Shown: positions 34,225 to 43,524, counted from the first letter of the stretch. The stretch is 64,000 nt of DNA from Clostridium_AD sp047624165 (GCA_047624165.1 JBLHPD010000002.1:1-64000); one strand, 5' to 3'. The notes: generated by a model from the letters alone, not told the origin. Made by a program: numbers and translations.

Positions 34225-34269
34225 AATAAGAGAACATATGGAAGAGCTTATTTTTATAGGCTCTTTTTT
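34225..34269 (+). promoter_or_regulatory. Transcription attenuator in the ABC-F leader
   Basis: An intrinsic terminator at 34243-34269: AGAGCTTAT / ATAGGCTCT (one G-U), loop TTTT, then a T run, only 22 bases before the start codon. AATAAG at 34225-34230 can pair with CTTATT at 34247-34252 and break its left arm. This is the layout of antibiotic-inducible ABC-F leaders. Confidence 0.6.
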
Positions 34270-34291
34270 AGTGATAAAGAGAGGTAATAAT

Positions 34292-36031
34292 ATGATAAAA
34301 GTTGATAACTTGTCCTACTCATTTCCGCAAAAGGATCTATATAATAACATTTCATTTACATTAGAGGATGGAGAGCATTGTGCTTTTATAGGAGCAAATG
34401 GCAGCGGTAAAAGTACACTGATAGATATAATTATGGATCCGGAAAAATATATTTTCGACGGCACGCTCGAGATAGACCCAAATTGTAGAATTGGGTATGT
34501 GAGTCAATTTTCACAACTTGGCGATACAAAAGAAATTACAGTTTTCGAATATATAGGGGAAAAATTTATTAAACTACAAAATGAAATAACATCTATTTGC
34601 AGCGAAATGGAAACATCTTCGGATATTGATCCTTTACTAGAGAAGTATCAACAAGCTTTAGACGCATTTGATGCAATTAATGGGGATGATTTTGAGAATA
34701 ACATTAATAAAAACCTAAATCTTGCAAACTTAATGAAGTATAAAGATCTAATGATATCTGAAATTAGTGGTGGGGAATTCAAGCTTATTCAAGTAATTAA
34801 GGAAATGCTAAATAGCCCAGACTTAATGATTATGGATGAACCCGATGTATTTTTGGACTTTGAAAACCTTAATGCTCTTAAAAACCTAATTAATTCGCGT
34901 ATTGGAACAATGTTGATTATTACGCATAACAGATATATATTAAATCATTGTTTTAACAAAATTCTGCACCTTGAAAACATGGAGCTCCAAGAGTTTGAGG
35001 GAAGCTATATTGATTATAATTTCTCATTACTTCAAACTAAAATTGAACTGCAAGAACTAGCGGCTGTTGATAATGAAGAACTTGAGAGAAACGAGATCTT
35101 AATAAATAAACTAAGATATTTCGCATCTGAACATTCTCAATCTTCTAAAGGGAAAGGTGTAAATCCTAGAGTTAAAATTCAAGAAAGATTGGAAAAACGT
35201 AGAATTAAATCGCCATTTGTAGATATTAGAGAGCCGAATATAAATTTAGTTATAGATAATGAAATAGAAGAAACTATTGCTTTAAAAGTTAATGATTATA
35301 GTGTAGCCTTTGATGATATGCTTCTGGAAAATATTAACTTTGAGATTAAATCTACTGATAAAGTAGCTCTTGTCGGTTCAAATGGTACCGGGAAAACGAC
35401 AATACTTCAAGAAATCTTTAAAAATAATCATGATTCTATTGAGATTAATGAAGATGTTGAAGTGGCTTATTTATCTCAACTTCAAGGCAAAACACTAAAT
35501 GAGTCTAATACCATACTTGAAGAGTTCTTAGATGCTGGTTTTAAAACTAATCAAGCGGTTATAGCATATGTTTCTGGGTATGGTTTCGAAGAAGAAGCCA
35601 TTAATCAAAAAATAGGGGCTTTATCTGGTGGAGAAAAAAATATACTGCAATTGGCTAAGGTTGCTGCTAGTAAAGCAAACATGTTGCTTCTTGATGAACC
35701 GACAAGTCATTTAGACACCTATTCACAAATAGCACTGGAAAAAGCCATAGAAAACTATAAAGGTGCGATTCTTATGATTTCTCATGATTTCTATTCTATA
35801 GTAAACTGTATGGATTTTGTTTTACTAATTGAAGATAAGACAATTAGAAAAATGAGTATGCGAAAATTTAGAAAGATGATTTATGCTAGTCATTTTGATA
35901 GAGACTATCTAGAAATTGAACAAAAGAAAAAATTAGTTGAAACAAAAATAGAACTGGCTTTAAAAGATACTGATTTTACGCTTGCAAAAGTTTTATCGCA
36001 GGAGTTAGAAGAGCTGATTAAGTTATTCTAA
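34292..36031 (+). CDS. ABC-F family ATPase, probable ribosome protection factor
   Basis: A 579-residue protein with two ATPase domains and no membrane segments. Domain 1: GANGSGKSTLIDIIMD (about 34), signature SEISGGEFKLIQV, Walker B LMIMDEPDVFLDF. Domain 2: GSNGTGKTTILQEIF (about 366), signature GALSGGEKNILQLAKV and LLLDEPTSHLDTY. The linker between them (about 245-310) is the interdomain arm that reaches into the ribosomal P site. The C-terminal helices are Lys and Glu-rich. ABC-F proteins of this size include Vga, Lsa and VmlR-type factors that displace antibiotics from the ribosome. AGAGAGGT precedes ATG 34292; the frame upstream is open back to 34217, but that part overlaps the attenuator. 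Resistance is inferred from the leader. Confidence 0.88.
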   Translation: MIKVDNLSYSFPQKDLYNNISFTLEDGEHCAFIGANGSGKSTLIDIIMDPEKYIFDGTLEIDPNCRIGYVSQFSQLGDTKEITVFEYIGEKFIKLQNEITSICSEMETSSDIDPLLEKYQQALDAFDAINGDDFENNINKNLNLANLMKYKDLMISEISGGEFKLIQVIKEMLNSPDLMIMDEPDVFLDFENLNALKNLINSRIGTMLIITHNRYILNHCFNKILHLENMELQEFEGSYIDYNFSLLQTKIELQELAAVDNEELERNEILINKLRYFASEHSQSSKGKGVNPRVKIQERLEKRRIKSPFVDIREPNINLVIDNEIEETIALKVNDYSVAFDDMLLENINFEIKSTDKVALVGSNGTGKTTILQEIFKNNHDSIEINEDVEVAYLSQLQGKTLNESNTILEEFLDAGFKTNQAVIAYVSGYGFEEEAINQKIGALSGGEKNILQLAKVAASKANMLLLDEPTSHLDTYSQIALEKAIENYKGAILMISHDFYSIVNCMDFVLLIEDKTIRKMSMRKFRKMIYASHFDRDYLEIEQKKKLVETKIELALKDTDFTLAKVLSQELEELIKLF

Positions 36032-36145
36032 GTTTAGTGAGTAGTTAAGATTATTTATCTAATAAAAAACAACTATTTAAAAGGAAATAACGCTCAAACG
36101 CAGAATACATATATGAAAGATTATTATTTTAAGGAGGTCAAATAA

Positions 36146-36307
36146 ATGTCAAAAATCGAAATTCCAAAAGATAAAGATGAAATAAAACGACAAATTAAAG
36201 CCTTACAGAGCCAATTACCTATAGATGATAAGAAAAGAGATAGCAAAAGTAAGCAAATACATCAAGATGAAATTAAAGCCCTTAAAAAAGCATTAGGTGG
36301 CAAATAA
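36146..36307 (+). CDS. Small charged protein of unknown function
   Basis: A 53-residue helical protein, MSKIEIPKDKDEIKRQIKAL at its start and ALKKALGGK at the end. AAGGAGGTC eight bases before the ATG is a near-perfect RBS. It has no membrane segment and is rich in Lys, Asp and Gln, suggesting a coiled coil. I do not recognise it. A terminator follows. Confidence 0.65.
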   Translation: MSKIEIPKDKDEIKRQIKALQSQLPIDDKKRDSKSKQIHQDEIKALKKALGGK

Positions 36308-36351
36308 GATATATTAATTATTTATATAAGTCACACAGATGCCCGTAAGTG

Positions 36352-36397
36352 AAAAGAAAAGGATTAAGGCGCAAAATGCTGTAATCCTTTTCTTTTT
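36352..36397 (+). terminator. Terminator after the small gene
   Basis: Stem AAAAGAAAAGGATTA / TAATCCTTTTCTTTT with a 15-base loop, ending in T residues. Confidence 0.85.
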
Positions 36398-36551
36398 ATT
36401 AAAAATGAGTCTATATTGTAGTAATTGGAGTTCCATGTTTATATGATTTCTCCTTGTATTTATTAGTACACAAATAACTTGGAACTAATTGACTAAATAT
36501 TATATTCAAAATATAATGTATATATATTTCACAAAAAAGGAGGTAAATAGT

Positions 36552-37109
36552 ATGTCAGATATAACGAAACAAGCTTTAGCACAATCATTAAAAAATTTAA
36601 TGAATACTACTCCTTTAGCTAAAATTACGGTTAATAATATTGTTAAAGTGTGTAATGTAAATCGTCGTACATTTTATTATCACTTTCAAGATATATATGC
36701 ACTTTTAGAGTGGATTTTTAAAAATGAAGTTGCAAATGTAATGGAAGAAAATAAAACCTATAAGACATGGCAAGAGGGGTTTTTGAGAATATTTTATTAT
36801 TTGAGTGAAAACCGCAAAATGGTGCTAAATACTTATAACTCAATTGGTCGAGACAAATTAGAAACTCACTTATACAGTGCAGTGTACAATCTGGTTTTAA
36901 ATGTTGTAGATGAAATTACCTTAGGCAAAGAAGTGTATGAAAAAAGAAAGGAATTTGTAGTGAATTTTTATAAGGTTGCTCTTGTTGGCTTATTGCTTGA
37001 ATGGATAAGAAAAAATATGATAGAAAATCCAGAGGAAATTATTGATAATCTTAGTAAAATAATAAGTGGAGATACCCATAAAGCTTTATTAGAAATCAAA
37101 ATACCTTAA
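36552..37109 (+). CDS. TetR/AcrR family transcriptional regulator
   Basis: A 185-residue regulator. The HTH reads ALAQSLKNLMNTTPLAKITV and NNIVKVCNVNRRTFYYHFQD (to about residue 47), matching the DhaS-like branch of TetR. The C-terminal domain (about 70-185) binds an effector. The ATG at 36552 follows AAGGAGGT at eight bases; an earlier in-frame codon at 36489 has no RBS. It is convergent with the oleate hydratase gene across a shared terminator, so control of that gene is possible but would not be through a shared promoter. Confidence 0.88.
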   Translation: MSDITKQALAQSLKNLMNTTPLAKITVNNIVKVCNVNRRTFYYHFQDIYALLEWIFKNEVANVMEENKTYKTWQEGFLRIFYYLSENRKMVLNTYNSIGRDKLETHLYSAVYNLVLNVVDEITLGKEVYEKRKEFVVNFYKVALVGLLLEWIRKNMIENPEEIIDNLSKIISGDTHKALLEIKIP

Positions 37110-37122
37110 TAGTATTATAAAT

Positions 37123-37168
37123 AAAAGCTATGAAATTAAGTTTTTAAACTCATATTTCATAGCTTTTT
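37123..37168. terminator. Bidirectional terminator between tetR and oleate hydratase gene
   Basis: Stem AAAAGCTATGAAAT / ATTTCATAGCTTTT with an AT-rich loop, T runs on both sides. Confidence 0.85.
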
Positions 37169-37190
37169 ATTCTTTATATTTCAAATAAGC

Positions 37191-38894
37191 TTAAATTAAA
37201 CCTTCTAAACTGGTATTGATTAATAATTTTTTGATAATTCCTTCAGCAGGTAATGGTCTTCCACTATACAGTGCTTTAGCTGCTTTAGTAACAACACGTA
37301 CATCATATTGGCTAGGGTATATTTCAGGTGGATTTTTTTCAAGTCCAAGTAAAGTATATACAGCCATAATAGCAGAACGAACTGAATATTCAACAGTAAA
37401 TACACAATCATCTTTAACTTCTGCAAATTGACCTAAAAATGCAAGGTTTGTACTACCTGTAGGTACAATTTGTGGTCTATCTCCTTTAACACGAGGCATA
37501 AACTGACTTGTAACATAAGGCATGATAGAAGGAATTACAATACATGTTTCAATGTATTCATGCATATCTTTTTCATCAATTCCTAAATGATATAAAAGCT
37601 CTTGTAATAATTCGCTGCCAGTACAGGCACTCATTTTCTTTTTAATAAAATCACCTTCATTGTTAGGGAATAAAGCATATGCCCATATAACTATAACATC
37701 ATCTGGTTGATTAGTAAATTGAGGTTGTCTATTAACAGTAACACTTAATAACCACTTTGAGTCTTTAACTGTTATTATTCCGCCTGTTGCAGTTTGATGT
37801 GGAGCGAATTCTCTTTCAGCAAATTTCTCCATAAGTTTTCTCATTTTAGGACCTTTAGCAGTTATTGTATATGATTCCCATGTAGTTTTATCAATATCAC
37901 TACAGAATACTTCTGGTTTTCCGAACGCGCCATCTTTTTCAGCTATTTTTTTCCACAGACTCCAGCAGGCACCTTCACTTCTATCGAGTACTGGCGCTTT
38001 ATCCATATTTCCAAGTGTAGCATTTTCAGTCATGGATCCATTAGTAAAGAATACTAAATCATTTTCTGTAGTTTTAATAAGTTCTTCTTTTTTTCCATTA
38101 CGAGTTAAATGAATTCCTGTAACTGTTTTTTTATCTGCAGTTATATCTATATCTAAATCAGTTACTTTTGTATTTAAGTCAAATACTACTCCTTGTGACT
38201 CTAACAATTTTTTTAGTGGAAGAATCATTGAATCGTATTGATTATATTTAGTGAAAACTAACCCTTTCATTTTATTCATTCCTGGCATTAGATGTATAAA
38301 ACGATGCATATAACGTTTCATTTCAACAAGAGCGTGCCAATTTTCAAATGCAAACATACTTCTCCAATATAACCAAAAATCCGTTTCTAAGAATGAAGCA
38401 TCAAAAAATTGTTCAACAGTAGTTGCACCTAAAGAATCTTCGGTTGCAAGAAATAATTTAGTAAGTTGCTTAACATGATTTTGTGCTAGTCCAAGAGTTG
38501 AAAAATCAAGTTTTTCTCCACGGTTAGCAATAGCACGACAATTAGAGTAGTTAGGATCAGCATTATTTAATTCTCTAAATTCATCTAAAACAGTTCGTTC
38601 AGGTTCTTCTAATGATGGTACTTTACCGAATAAATCCCACATACATTCATAATGCTCTTCCATTTCTCTTCCGCCAAGTGCAACATATCCATCTTTTGCA
38701 TTTCCAGCACCGTCCATAGAACCACCAAGAATATTTTTTTGTTCTAAAACAGTAATATTTTTACCGTCCATATGACCATCACGGATTAGGTATTCAGCAG
38801 CCGCGAGTGAAGCTATACCTCCACCAATTAGATATGCTTTTTTATTTTCAATTCCTTCAGGTTTTAATGTTTTAATTCTTTCATAATTTACCAC
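37191..38894 (-). CDS. ohyA: Oleate hydratase
   Basis: A 567-residue FAD protein that adds water to the 9-10 double bond of oleic and linoleic acid, producing 10-hydroxy fatty acids. The FAD motif YLIGGGIASLAAAEYLIRDG is at about residues 22-41, and the family block GGREMEEHYECMWDLFG at about 74-90 is fully conserved. Further hallmarks are FAFENWHALVEMKRYMHRFI and the C-terminal FLGQFAEVKDDCVFTVEYS. The start is GTG at 38894 with AAGGAGAT nine bases before it. The enzyme detoxifies unsaturated fatty acids in Gram-positives. Transcribed alone. Confidence 0.96.
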   Translation of the reverse strand: MVNYERIKTLKPEGIENKKAYLIGGGIASLAAAEYLIRDGHMDGKNITVLEQKNILGGSMDGAGNAKDGYVALGGREMEEHYECMWDLFGKVPSLEEPERTVLDEFRELNNADPNYSNCRAIANRGEKLDFSTLGLAQNHVKQLTKLFLATEDSLGATTVEQFFDASFLETDFWLYWRSMFAFENWHALVEMKRYMHRFIHLMPGMNKMKGLVFTKYNQYDSMILPLKKLLESQGVVFDLNTKVTDLDIDITADKKTVTGIHLTRNGKKEELIKTTENDLVFFTNGSMTENATLGNMDKAPVLDRSEGACWSLWKKIAEKDGAFGKPEVFCSDIDKTTWESYTITAKGPKMRKLMEKFAEREFAPHQTATGGIITVKDSKWLLSVTVNRQPQFTNQPDDVIVIWAYALFPNNEGDFIKKKMSACTGSELLQELLYHLGIDEKDMHEYIETCIVIPSIMPYVTSQFMPRVKGDRPQIVPTGSTNLAFLGQFAEVKDDCVFTVEYSVRSAIMAVYTLLGLEKNPPEIYPSQYDVRVVTKAAKALYSGRPLPAEGIIKKLLINTSLEGLI

Positions 38895-39112
38895 AATTAA
38901 TCTATCTCCTTTGATTTTAAAATTTTAGTTTGCTTATAGAATCAATCAGTATGTTTTATATTTAACATATAAAAAATTTATGTTGGAGTGTCTATAACAA
39001 TAATATAATTTTTATGAAAGAGAGTAAATCATCAAAATACGTAGAGTGTGCAAATTTGTAACAAAACCTTTGATTTGTGAGAGTTAATCTTCAAAATATA
39101 AGACTTATTACT
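38895..39112. other. Intergenic region, promoter of the oleate hydratase gene
   Basis: AT-rich, with no gene or clear hairpin. It should carry the ohyA promoter on the minus strand. Confidence 0.3.
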
Positions 39113-39709
39113 TTATTTAAGTGTATCTAATATCTTCCTAAATTCTTCTATTGGCTGTGCACCAACTAAAGAGTATTTGTTATTTATGACAAAAGTAGGA
39201 GTGCTATTGATTTCCATGCTGAGGGCATCTTTAGCACTATTATTTAAAGTAGTTTCATAATCTCTATTTTTAACGGCACGAATAAGTTCTTCTTTATCTA
39301 GACCGAGAAGGTTACCTAAATCACCAAGCACCTCTAAATCACCGATATCTTTTAAATCTCTAAAGTAAGCATCCATAAGTGCAGAATGATACTCTTTTAA
39401 CATTCCATGAGTTCTAGAAAATTCAGCAGCCTCTAAAGCGTTATGAGAATTAGGCATTCTTTCTAATTTCCCAAAGCTAATACCATAAAGGGATCCTGAG
39501 TAGTTAAGGTTTTTTATCATTTGGTCTAAATTTGATTTACTAAATCTTTCGTTAAGATTTACACCTTTCTCAGGAGTTTCAGGGTGTATTTCAAGTCCTA
39601 ACCATTCAATATCAAGGTCGTATTCTTTTTCTAGCTTCTCGACAATACCTTTGCCGACATAACAGAAGGGTCAAATATAGTCGGAGAAAATTTTAATTTT
39701 TATATTCAT
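39113..39709 (-). CDS. DsbA/FrnE-like thiol oxidoreductase with in-frame TGA at the catalytic Cys; probable selenoprotein
   Basis: One 198-codon frame from ATG 39709 (GGAGGTG six bases ahead) to TAA 39113, broken only by TGA at 39673-39671, codon 13. It reads MNIKIKIFSDYI-TGA-PFCYVGKGI; homologues have CPFC here, so TGA stands exactly where the attacking Cys should be. The rest of the thioredoxin fold is intact, including the helical insert (LERMPNSHNALEAAEFSRTH) and the cis-Pro loop NSTPTFVINNKY near residue 165. A stem-loop fitting a bacterial SECIS element follows the TGA. Expected product: a UPFC enzyme oxidising, reducing or isomerising thiols. The alternative is a nonsense mutation, leaving a start at ATG 39520. 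Selenium genes (selA, selB, selC, selD) are not in the window. Confidence 0.8.
39635..39670 (-). promoter_or_regulatory. Candidate bacterial SECIS element
   Basis: Directly after the TGA the minus-strand RNA can fold as CUUCU / AGAAG outside and AUGUC / GGUAU inside (two G-U pairs), with apical loop GGCAAA. The loop begins with GG and starts 15 bases after the TGA. Bacterial SECIS elements need a G among the first loop bases at roughly 16-37 bases from the codon. Confidence 0.6.
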
Positions 39710-39768
39710 AATTACACCTCCATAAAATTCTTATAAAATAAATGCATTTTACCATAAGTTAATGTAAA

Positions 39769-41325
39769 TTAATTTACTGCCCATCGTCCTACTGTATTTA
39801 ATATTGAAGGATTAGGGTAGAAAGTTTTAAAAACTCTATAGAAATAAAGTTCTTCTTTTGAACGGATTTCCAGACCCTCTTCATTATAAATTCGAGATAT
39901 TTCTGTTTTTAGCTCTAAGTCAGAAATACATTTATTGAATTTTTCTTCAAGGAATCCTTTAGTTCCGCTTCCTTCAGAGAATTCTTCTTTTTTTCTCCAT
40001 AATATATCATCGGGAATGTATCCTGTACCGTCGAAGGCGGTGCGGAGAAGCCATTTCTCTGATATAAAATTATCCTTTTGTTGAGGCATTTTCCATTTTG
40101 CGGGTATATGCAGTACATATTTTATCAGTTCTTCATCTAGAAAAGGAACACGCCCTTCAATAGAATTCGCCATACTTAATCGATCCAAACGTTGTAAATT
40201 AATATTATGAATAGATCCGAGCACCCTTAGTAGTTCACGTTTTAATTCTAGTTCATCACTGATATCTTCCAAATAGGCATAGCCGCTAAAAATTTCGTCA
40301 GCACCTTCACCCGAAAGTATAACTTTTACATGTTCAGCCGCAAGTTTAGATACAAAGTAAGTTGGAATAGCGCTTCTCACAAGAGAAGGGTCAAATGATT
40401 CCAAATTATAGATTACTTTTGGAATTGCCTCCAAAATATCCTGTTCCGTATAGATATATTCATAATGATCTGTTCCAAGATATTTTGCTACATGCCTCGC
40501 AGCAGACAAGTCTGGACTGCCTTTAAGACCTATACAAAAGGATTTTATTGGACCATCACCTTGATAGTATTTGCTAGCGATGGCAGCAATTAAACTGCTG
40601 TCTAGTCCACCACTAAGTAATACACCCAGAGGCACATCTGACATTAGACGTTTTTTGACAGCTTTTTCAAGAAGACGTTTAATAACTTTAAGCGTTTCAT
40701 CTAAAGGATATTGCTCACAAAAGGATATTTGGTCATTAATTGTCTTCACAGTTCTATAAGGAACAAACCCATCTTCTAGCGTAAAATAGTTTCCAGGAGG
40801 GAATTCAATGACTTCATCTACAATTCCGTATAAGCATTTTAATTCTGAAGCAAAATAGTATTTTCCGTTTTTCTGTCCGTAATAGAGGGGTTTAATTCCC
40901 AAAGGGTCTCTGGCTGCAAATACCGATGGTTGACCGCTTCGCGAATCTGAAATAATAAAGGCAAACATCCCATCTAAATAATCTATGCAATTTTTCCCGT
41001 ATTCTTCATATAAATGCAGTGCAACTTCGCTATCTGAGTTGTGGAGAAATTGGTGGTGCTGCAGATGTTCTTTTTTTAATTGCTGGTAATTATATATTTC
41101 ACCGTTACAAATAATCCATGCATTATCTGATTCATTTGGAATGGGTTGGATTCCATCTTCGGGGCTGATAATAGAAAGGCGTTTATGTCCTAGTAAGCAT
41201 TGAGGTGTTCTTTTTATATCAGATTCATCAGGACCTCTATGTTCCATAAGGTTCAACATATGTTTCATTATGGGTTCCTCGTTGTTATCAAAGGAGTTCC
41301 CAATTATAGCTGCGATACCACACAT
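39769..41325 (-). CDS. asnB: Asparagine synthase, glutamine-hydrolysing
   Basis: A 518-residue enzyme converting aspartate, glutamine and ATP to asparagine and glutamate. The N-terminal glutaminase starts MCGIAAIIG, with Cys2 as nucleophile, followed by MEHRGPDES and the NGEIYNY block. The synthetase domain has the pyrophosphate loop GVLLSGGLDSSLIAAI (about 234-249) and LSGEGADEIFSGY. The family usually runs to about 520-640 residues, so this is a short but complete form. AGGAGTG precedes the ATG at 41325. It is monocistronic. Confidence 0.95.
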   Translation of the reverse strand: MCGIAAIIGNSFDNNEEPIMKHMLNLMEHRGPDESDIKRTPQCLLGHKRLSIISPEDGIQPIPNESDNAWIICNGEIYNYQQLKKEHLQHHQFLHNSDSEVALHLYEEYGKNCIDYLDGMFAFIISDSRSGQPSVFAARDPLGIKPLYYGQKNGKYYFASELKCLYGIVDEVIEFPPGNYFTLEDGFVPYRTVKTINDQISFCEQYPLDETLKVIKRLLEKAVKKRLMSDVPLGVLLSGGLDSSLIAAIASKYYQGDGPIKSFCIGLKGSPDLSAARHVAKYLGTDHYEYIYTEQDILEAIPKVIYNLESFDPSLVRSAIPTYFVSKLAAEHVKVILSGEGADEIFSGYAYLEDISDELELKRELLRVLGSIHNINLQRLDRLSMANSIEGRVPFLDEELIKYVLHIPAKWKMPQQKDNFISEKWLLRTAFDGTGYIPDDILWRKKEEFSEGSGTKGFLEEKFNKCISDLELKTEISRIYNEEGLEIRSKEELYFYRVFKTFYPNPSILNTVGRWAVN

Positions 41326-41739
41326 TTATTAAATCACTCCTATATTTTGTAGTTTTTAGCGCATCAATCGTGGCGCTTACTTATAGTTTAAGTGAATGGA
41401 ACAAAAATGGCAATGTTCATATATTTTGATTGACAATGATTACATAAGCTCAGTAGTGTTAAAAATTGTATTAAAGCTATTTGAATAAACATACTTCGAA
41501 ATTCAGTAGCAAACAGCAAGAACTCTCTACTGGATTTTAAGTAGTTAAAGTAAGAGATATAGTACATAAAGCCTAAAATGAGACTATTCATGTGTGTTCT
41601 GGGAGTAGCAGGTAATACCTAAAAAGGGCACTTCCACTTTTGCTCTTGTAGGTTGCATCGCTTTTTATCTAGGTGTATACTATAATAGTTAGCTTTCTAA
41701 TTGTTATAATTATAATCAAAATAAAAGGAGGGAATAAAC
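41326..41739. other. Intergenic region between divergent asnB and marR genes
   Basis: No convincing gene in about 400 bases. It should hold both promoters. GTATACTATAATAG at about 41672 looks like a -10 region for the rightward marR gene, and the AAAGGAGGG RBS follows at 41723. Confidence 0.35.
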
Positions 41740-42156
41740 ATGAACCATGAGCTTCATTACATAGTACGGATTTGTCACACCCTTTGTAACAAAAAAATCT
41801 TGCAACAAACAAGTACCTTAGGATTGTCACCGGGTCAACCAAAAATTTTGGAATTTCTAGAATATAACAATGGTTGCGAGCAAAAAGAAATTGCCAAAGC
41901 TTGTGAGATCGAACCAGCCACGGTCACTAATTTATTAGCCAGAATGGAGAAGGTTCACCTGATTGAACGAAAACAGCTAAATGGAAATCGACGTTCCTTA
42001 CATGTGTTTTTAACAACGGAAGGAGAAAGAGTGACCCAAAAGGTCTTGAAAATTTTTGATGAAGTAAGAAAGAAAGCTTTTGAAGGTTTTACGGTGGAGG
42101 AACAGGAAGGGACGTTTCATCTACTAACAAAGATGGTTGATAATTTATCTAATTAG
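41740..42156 (+). CDS. MarR family transcriptional regulator
   Basis: A 138-residue winged-helix protein. QKEIAKACEIEPATVTNLLA is the recognition region, and IERKQLNGNRRSLHVFLT is the wing (about 72-89). AAAGGAGGG lies nine bases before the start. It is 42 bases ahead of the YczE-kinase-like gene, which it probably controls. Codon use looks more Bacillus-like than its neighbours, hinting at transfer of the pair. Confidence 0.9.
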   Translation: MNHELHYIVRICHTLCNKKILQQTSTLGLSPGQPKILEFLEYNNGCEQKEIAKACEIEPATVTNLLARMEKVHLIERKQLNGNRRSLHVFLTTEGERVTQKVLKIFDEVRKKAFEGFTVEEQEGTFHLLTKMVDNLSN

Positions 42157-42198
42157 AAACAGAACAATGAAAAAAGTGAAGGAGAGTGAAACTTTAGA

Positions 42199-43500
42199 AT
42201 GTCAATTCGGGAGTTAGTAAAACGTTATTTATTTTTAATTTTAGGGTTATTCATGATGGCGGTCGGTGTTGTGTTATCCACACGATCCAATTTAGGAACG
42301 TCTCCTATTTCATGTGTGCCATATGTGTTGAGTTTGGGATTGTCTATGACAATCGGACAATTTACTTTTTTAATGAACTTATTATTTATTGCTTTTCAAA
42401 TTTTATTATTAAGAAAACAATTCAAGCCAATTCAGCTACTTCAAGTGGGGGTAGCTTTTATATTTGCCTATTTTACCGATTTTACTATGGGATTGTTATC
42501 ATGGATAAGTGTAACCGGTTATCCTGCTCAAATAGGAATATTTATACTTAGTTGTTTAATTCTTGCTATTGGAGTCAGTATGGAGGTGACTGCTGATGTT
42601 GTATTGATGGCTGGTGAAGGAGTAGTTAGTGCTATATCAATAGTTACGAAGAAGGAATTTGGGAAATTAAAAGTAGCATTTGATGTTACACTTGTAATTT
42701 GTGGCTTTCTTTTTTCGTATATTATGTTTCATCGACTAAATGGAATAAGAGAAGGAACAATCTTAGCTGCTTTATTAGTTGGAACCCTAGTTCGTTTAAT
42801 GAACAAGAGTTTGAGTTTTATGGATGCTGTATTTAAGGGGAAATCGATAACCGTGAATACGAGTCAAGTTTTAACAACTGCTCAAGAAACTCATCCACTA
42901 GTAGTAACAATTAGTCGTGAATATGGTAGTGGAGGGCTTGCTATTGGTAAAAAAATAGCAGCCGATTTAGGTCTTTCTTTCTACAATACTCAATTATTAA
43001 AAGTAGCTGCCGAAGAAACAGGACTTTCTGAAAAATTTATTGCAGAAAATGATCAATTTGTTCCGAATTTGTTGTTAAATCAGTTATTATCTCAAGGATA
43101 TGCTTTTTCTAAAAAGGAGATGGATCCTCTAAATGCTATCCATGAATCAGAAAAGAGAACTATAATGAAGCTTGCTAATACAGAATCTTGTGTGATTATG
43201 GAACATTGTTCCGATTCCATTTTAGCTGATTTTCCAGGCTGTTTCCATGTGTTTATTCATGCAGATAAAGCAAGTAGAATGAAGCGTATTGAATATGAAT
43301 ATGGAATATCAGAGAAAAATGTCGAAGAAACGCTACACAAAACTGATAGGTCAAGAGAAACTTATTATCAAATCTATGCGGAACGTAAATGGGGACGTAT
43401 TAAGAACTATGATTTGACGGTTAATAGTGCGGTCTTTGGACTAGAGAAAACAACTGAATTAATCGAAGAAGCCATTAAAGCAAAAGAGGCACTTAGGTAA
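42199..43500 (+). CDS. Fusion of a YczE/YitT-like membrane protein and a cytidylate-kinase-like domain
   Basis: A 433-residue fusion. The N-terminal part (about 1-215) has five or six membrane helices and matches the YczE/DUF6198 family (LGLFMMAVGVVLSTRSNLGT, then SPISCVPYVLS). The C-terminal part (about 232-430) matches the cytidylate kinase-like family: VVTISREYGSGGLAIGKKIA is its P-loop region, followed by FYNTQLLKVAAEETG, and RMKRIEYEYG, the lid arginines. The kinase would lie on the inside of the membrane. Neither substrate is known. The preceding MarR gene probably regulates it. Confidence 0.85.
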   Translation: MSIRELVKRYLFLILGLFMMAVGVVLSTRSNLGTSPISCVPYVLSLGLSMTIGQFTFLMNLLFIAFQILLLRKQFKPIQLLQVGVAFIFAYFTDFTMGLLSWISVTGYPAQIGIFILSCLILAIGVSMEVTADVVLMAGEGVVSAISIVTKKEFGKLKVAFDVTLVICGFLFSYIMFHRLNGIREGTILAALLVGTLVRLMNKSLSFMDAVFKGKSITVNTSQVLTTAQETHPLVVTISREYGSGGLAIGKKIAADLGLSFYNTQLLKVAAEETGLSEKFIAENDQFVPNLLLNQLLSQGYAFSKKEMDPLNAIHESEKRTIMKLANTESCVIMEHCSDSILADFPGCFHVFIHADKASRMKRIEYEYGISEKNVEETLHKTDRSRETYYQIYAERKWGRIKNYDLTVNSAVFGLEKTTELIEEAIKAKEALR

Positions 43501-43524
43501 TCTATCTATTGTTCAGGCAATACA

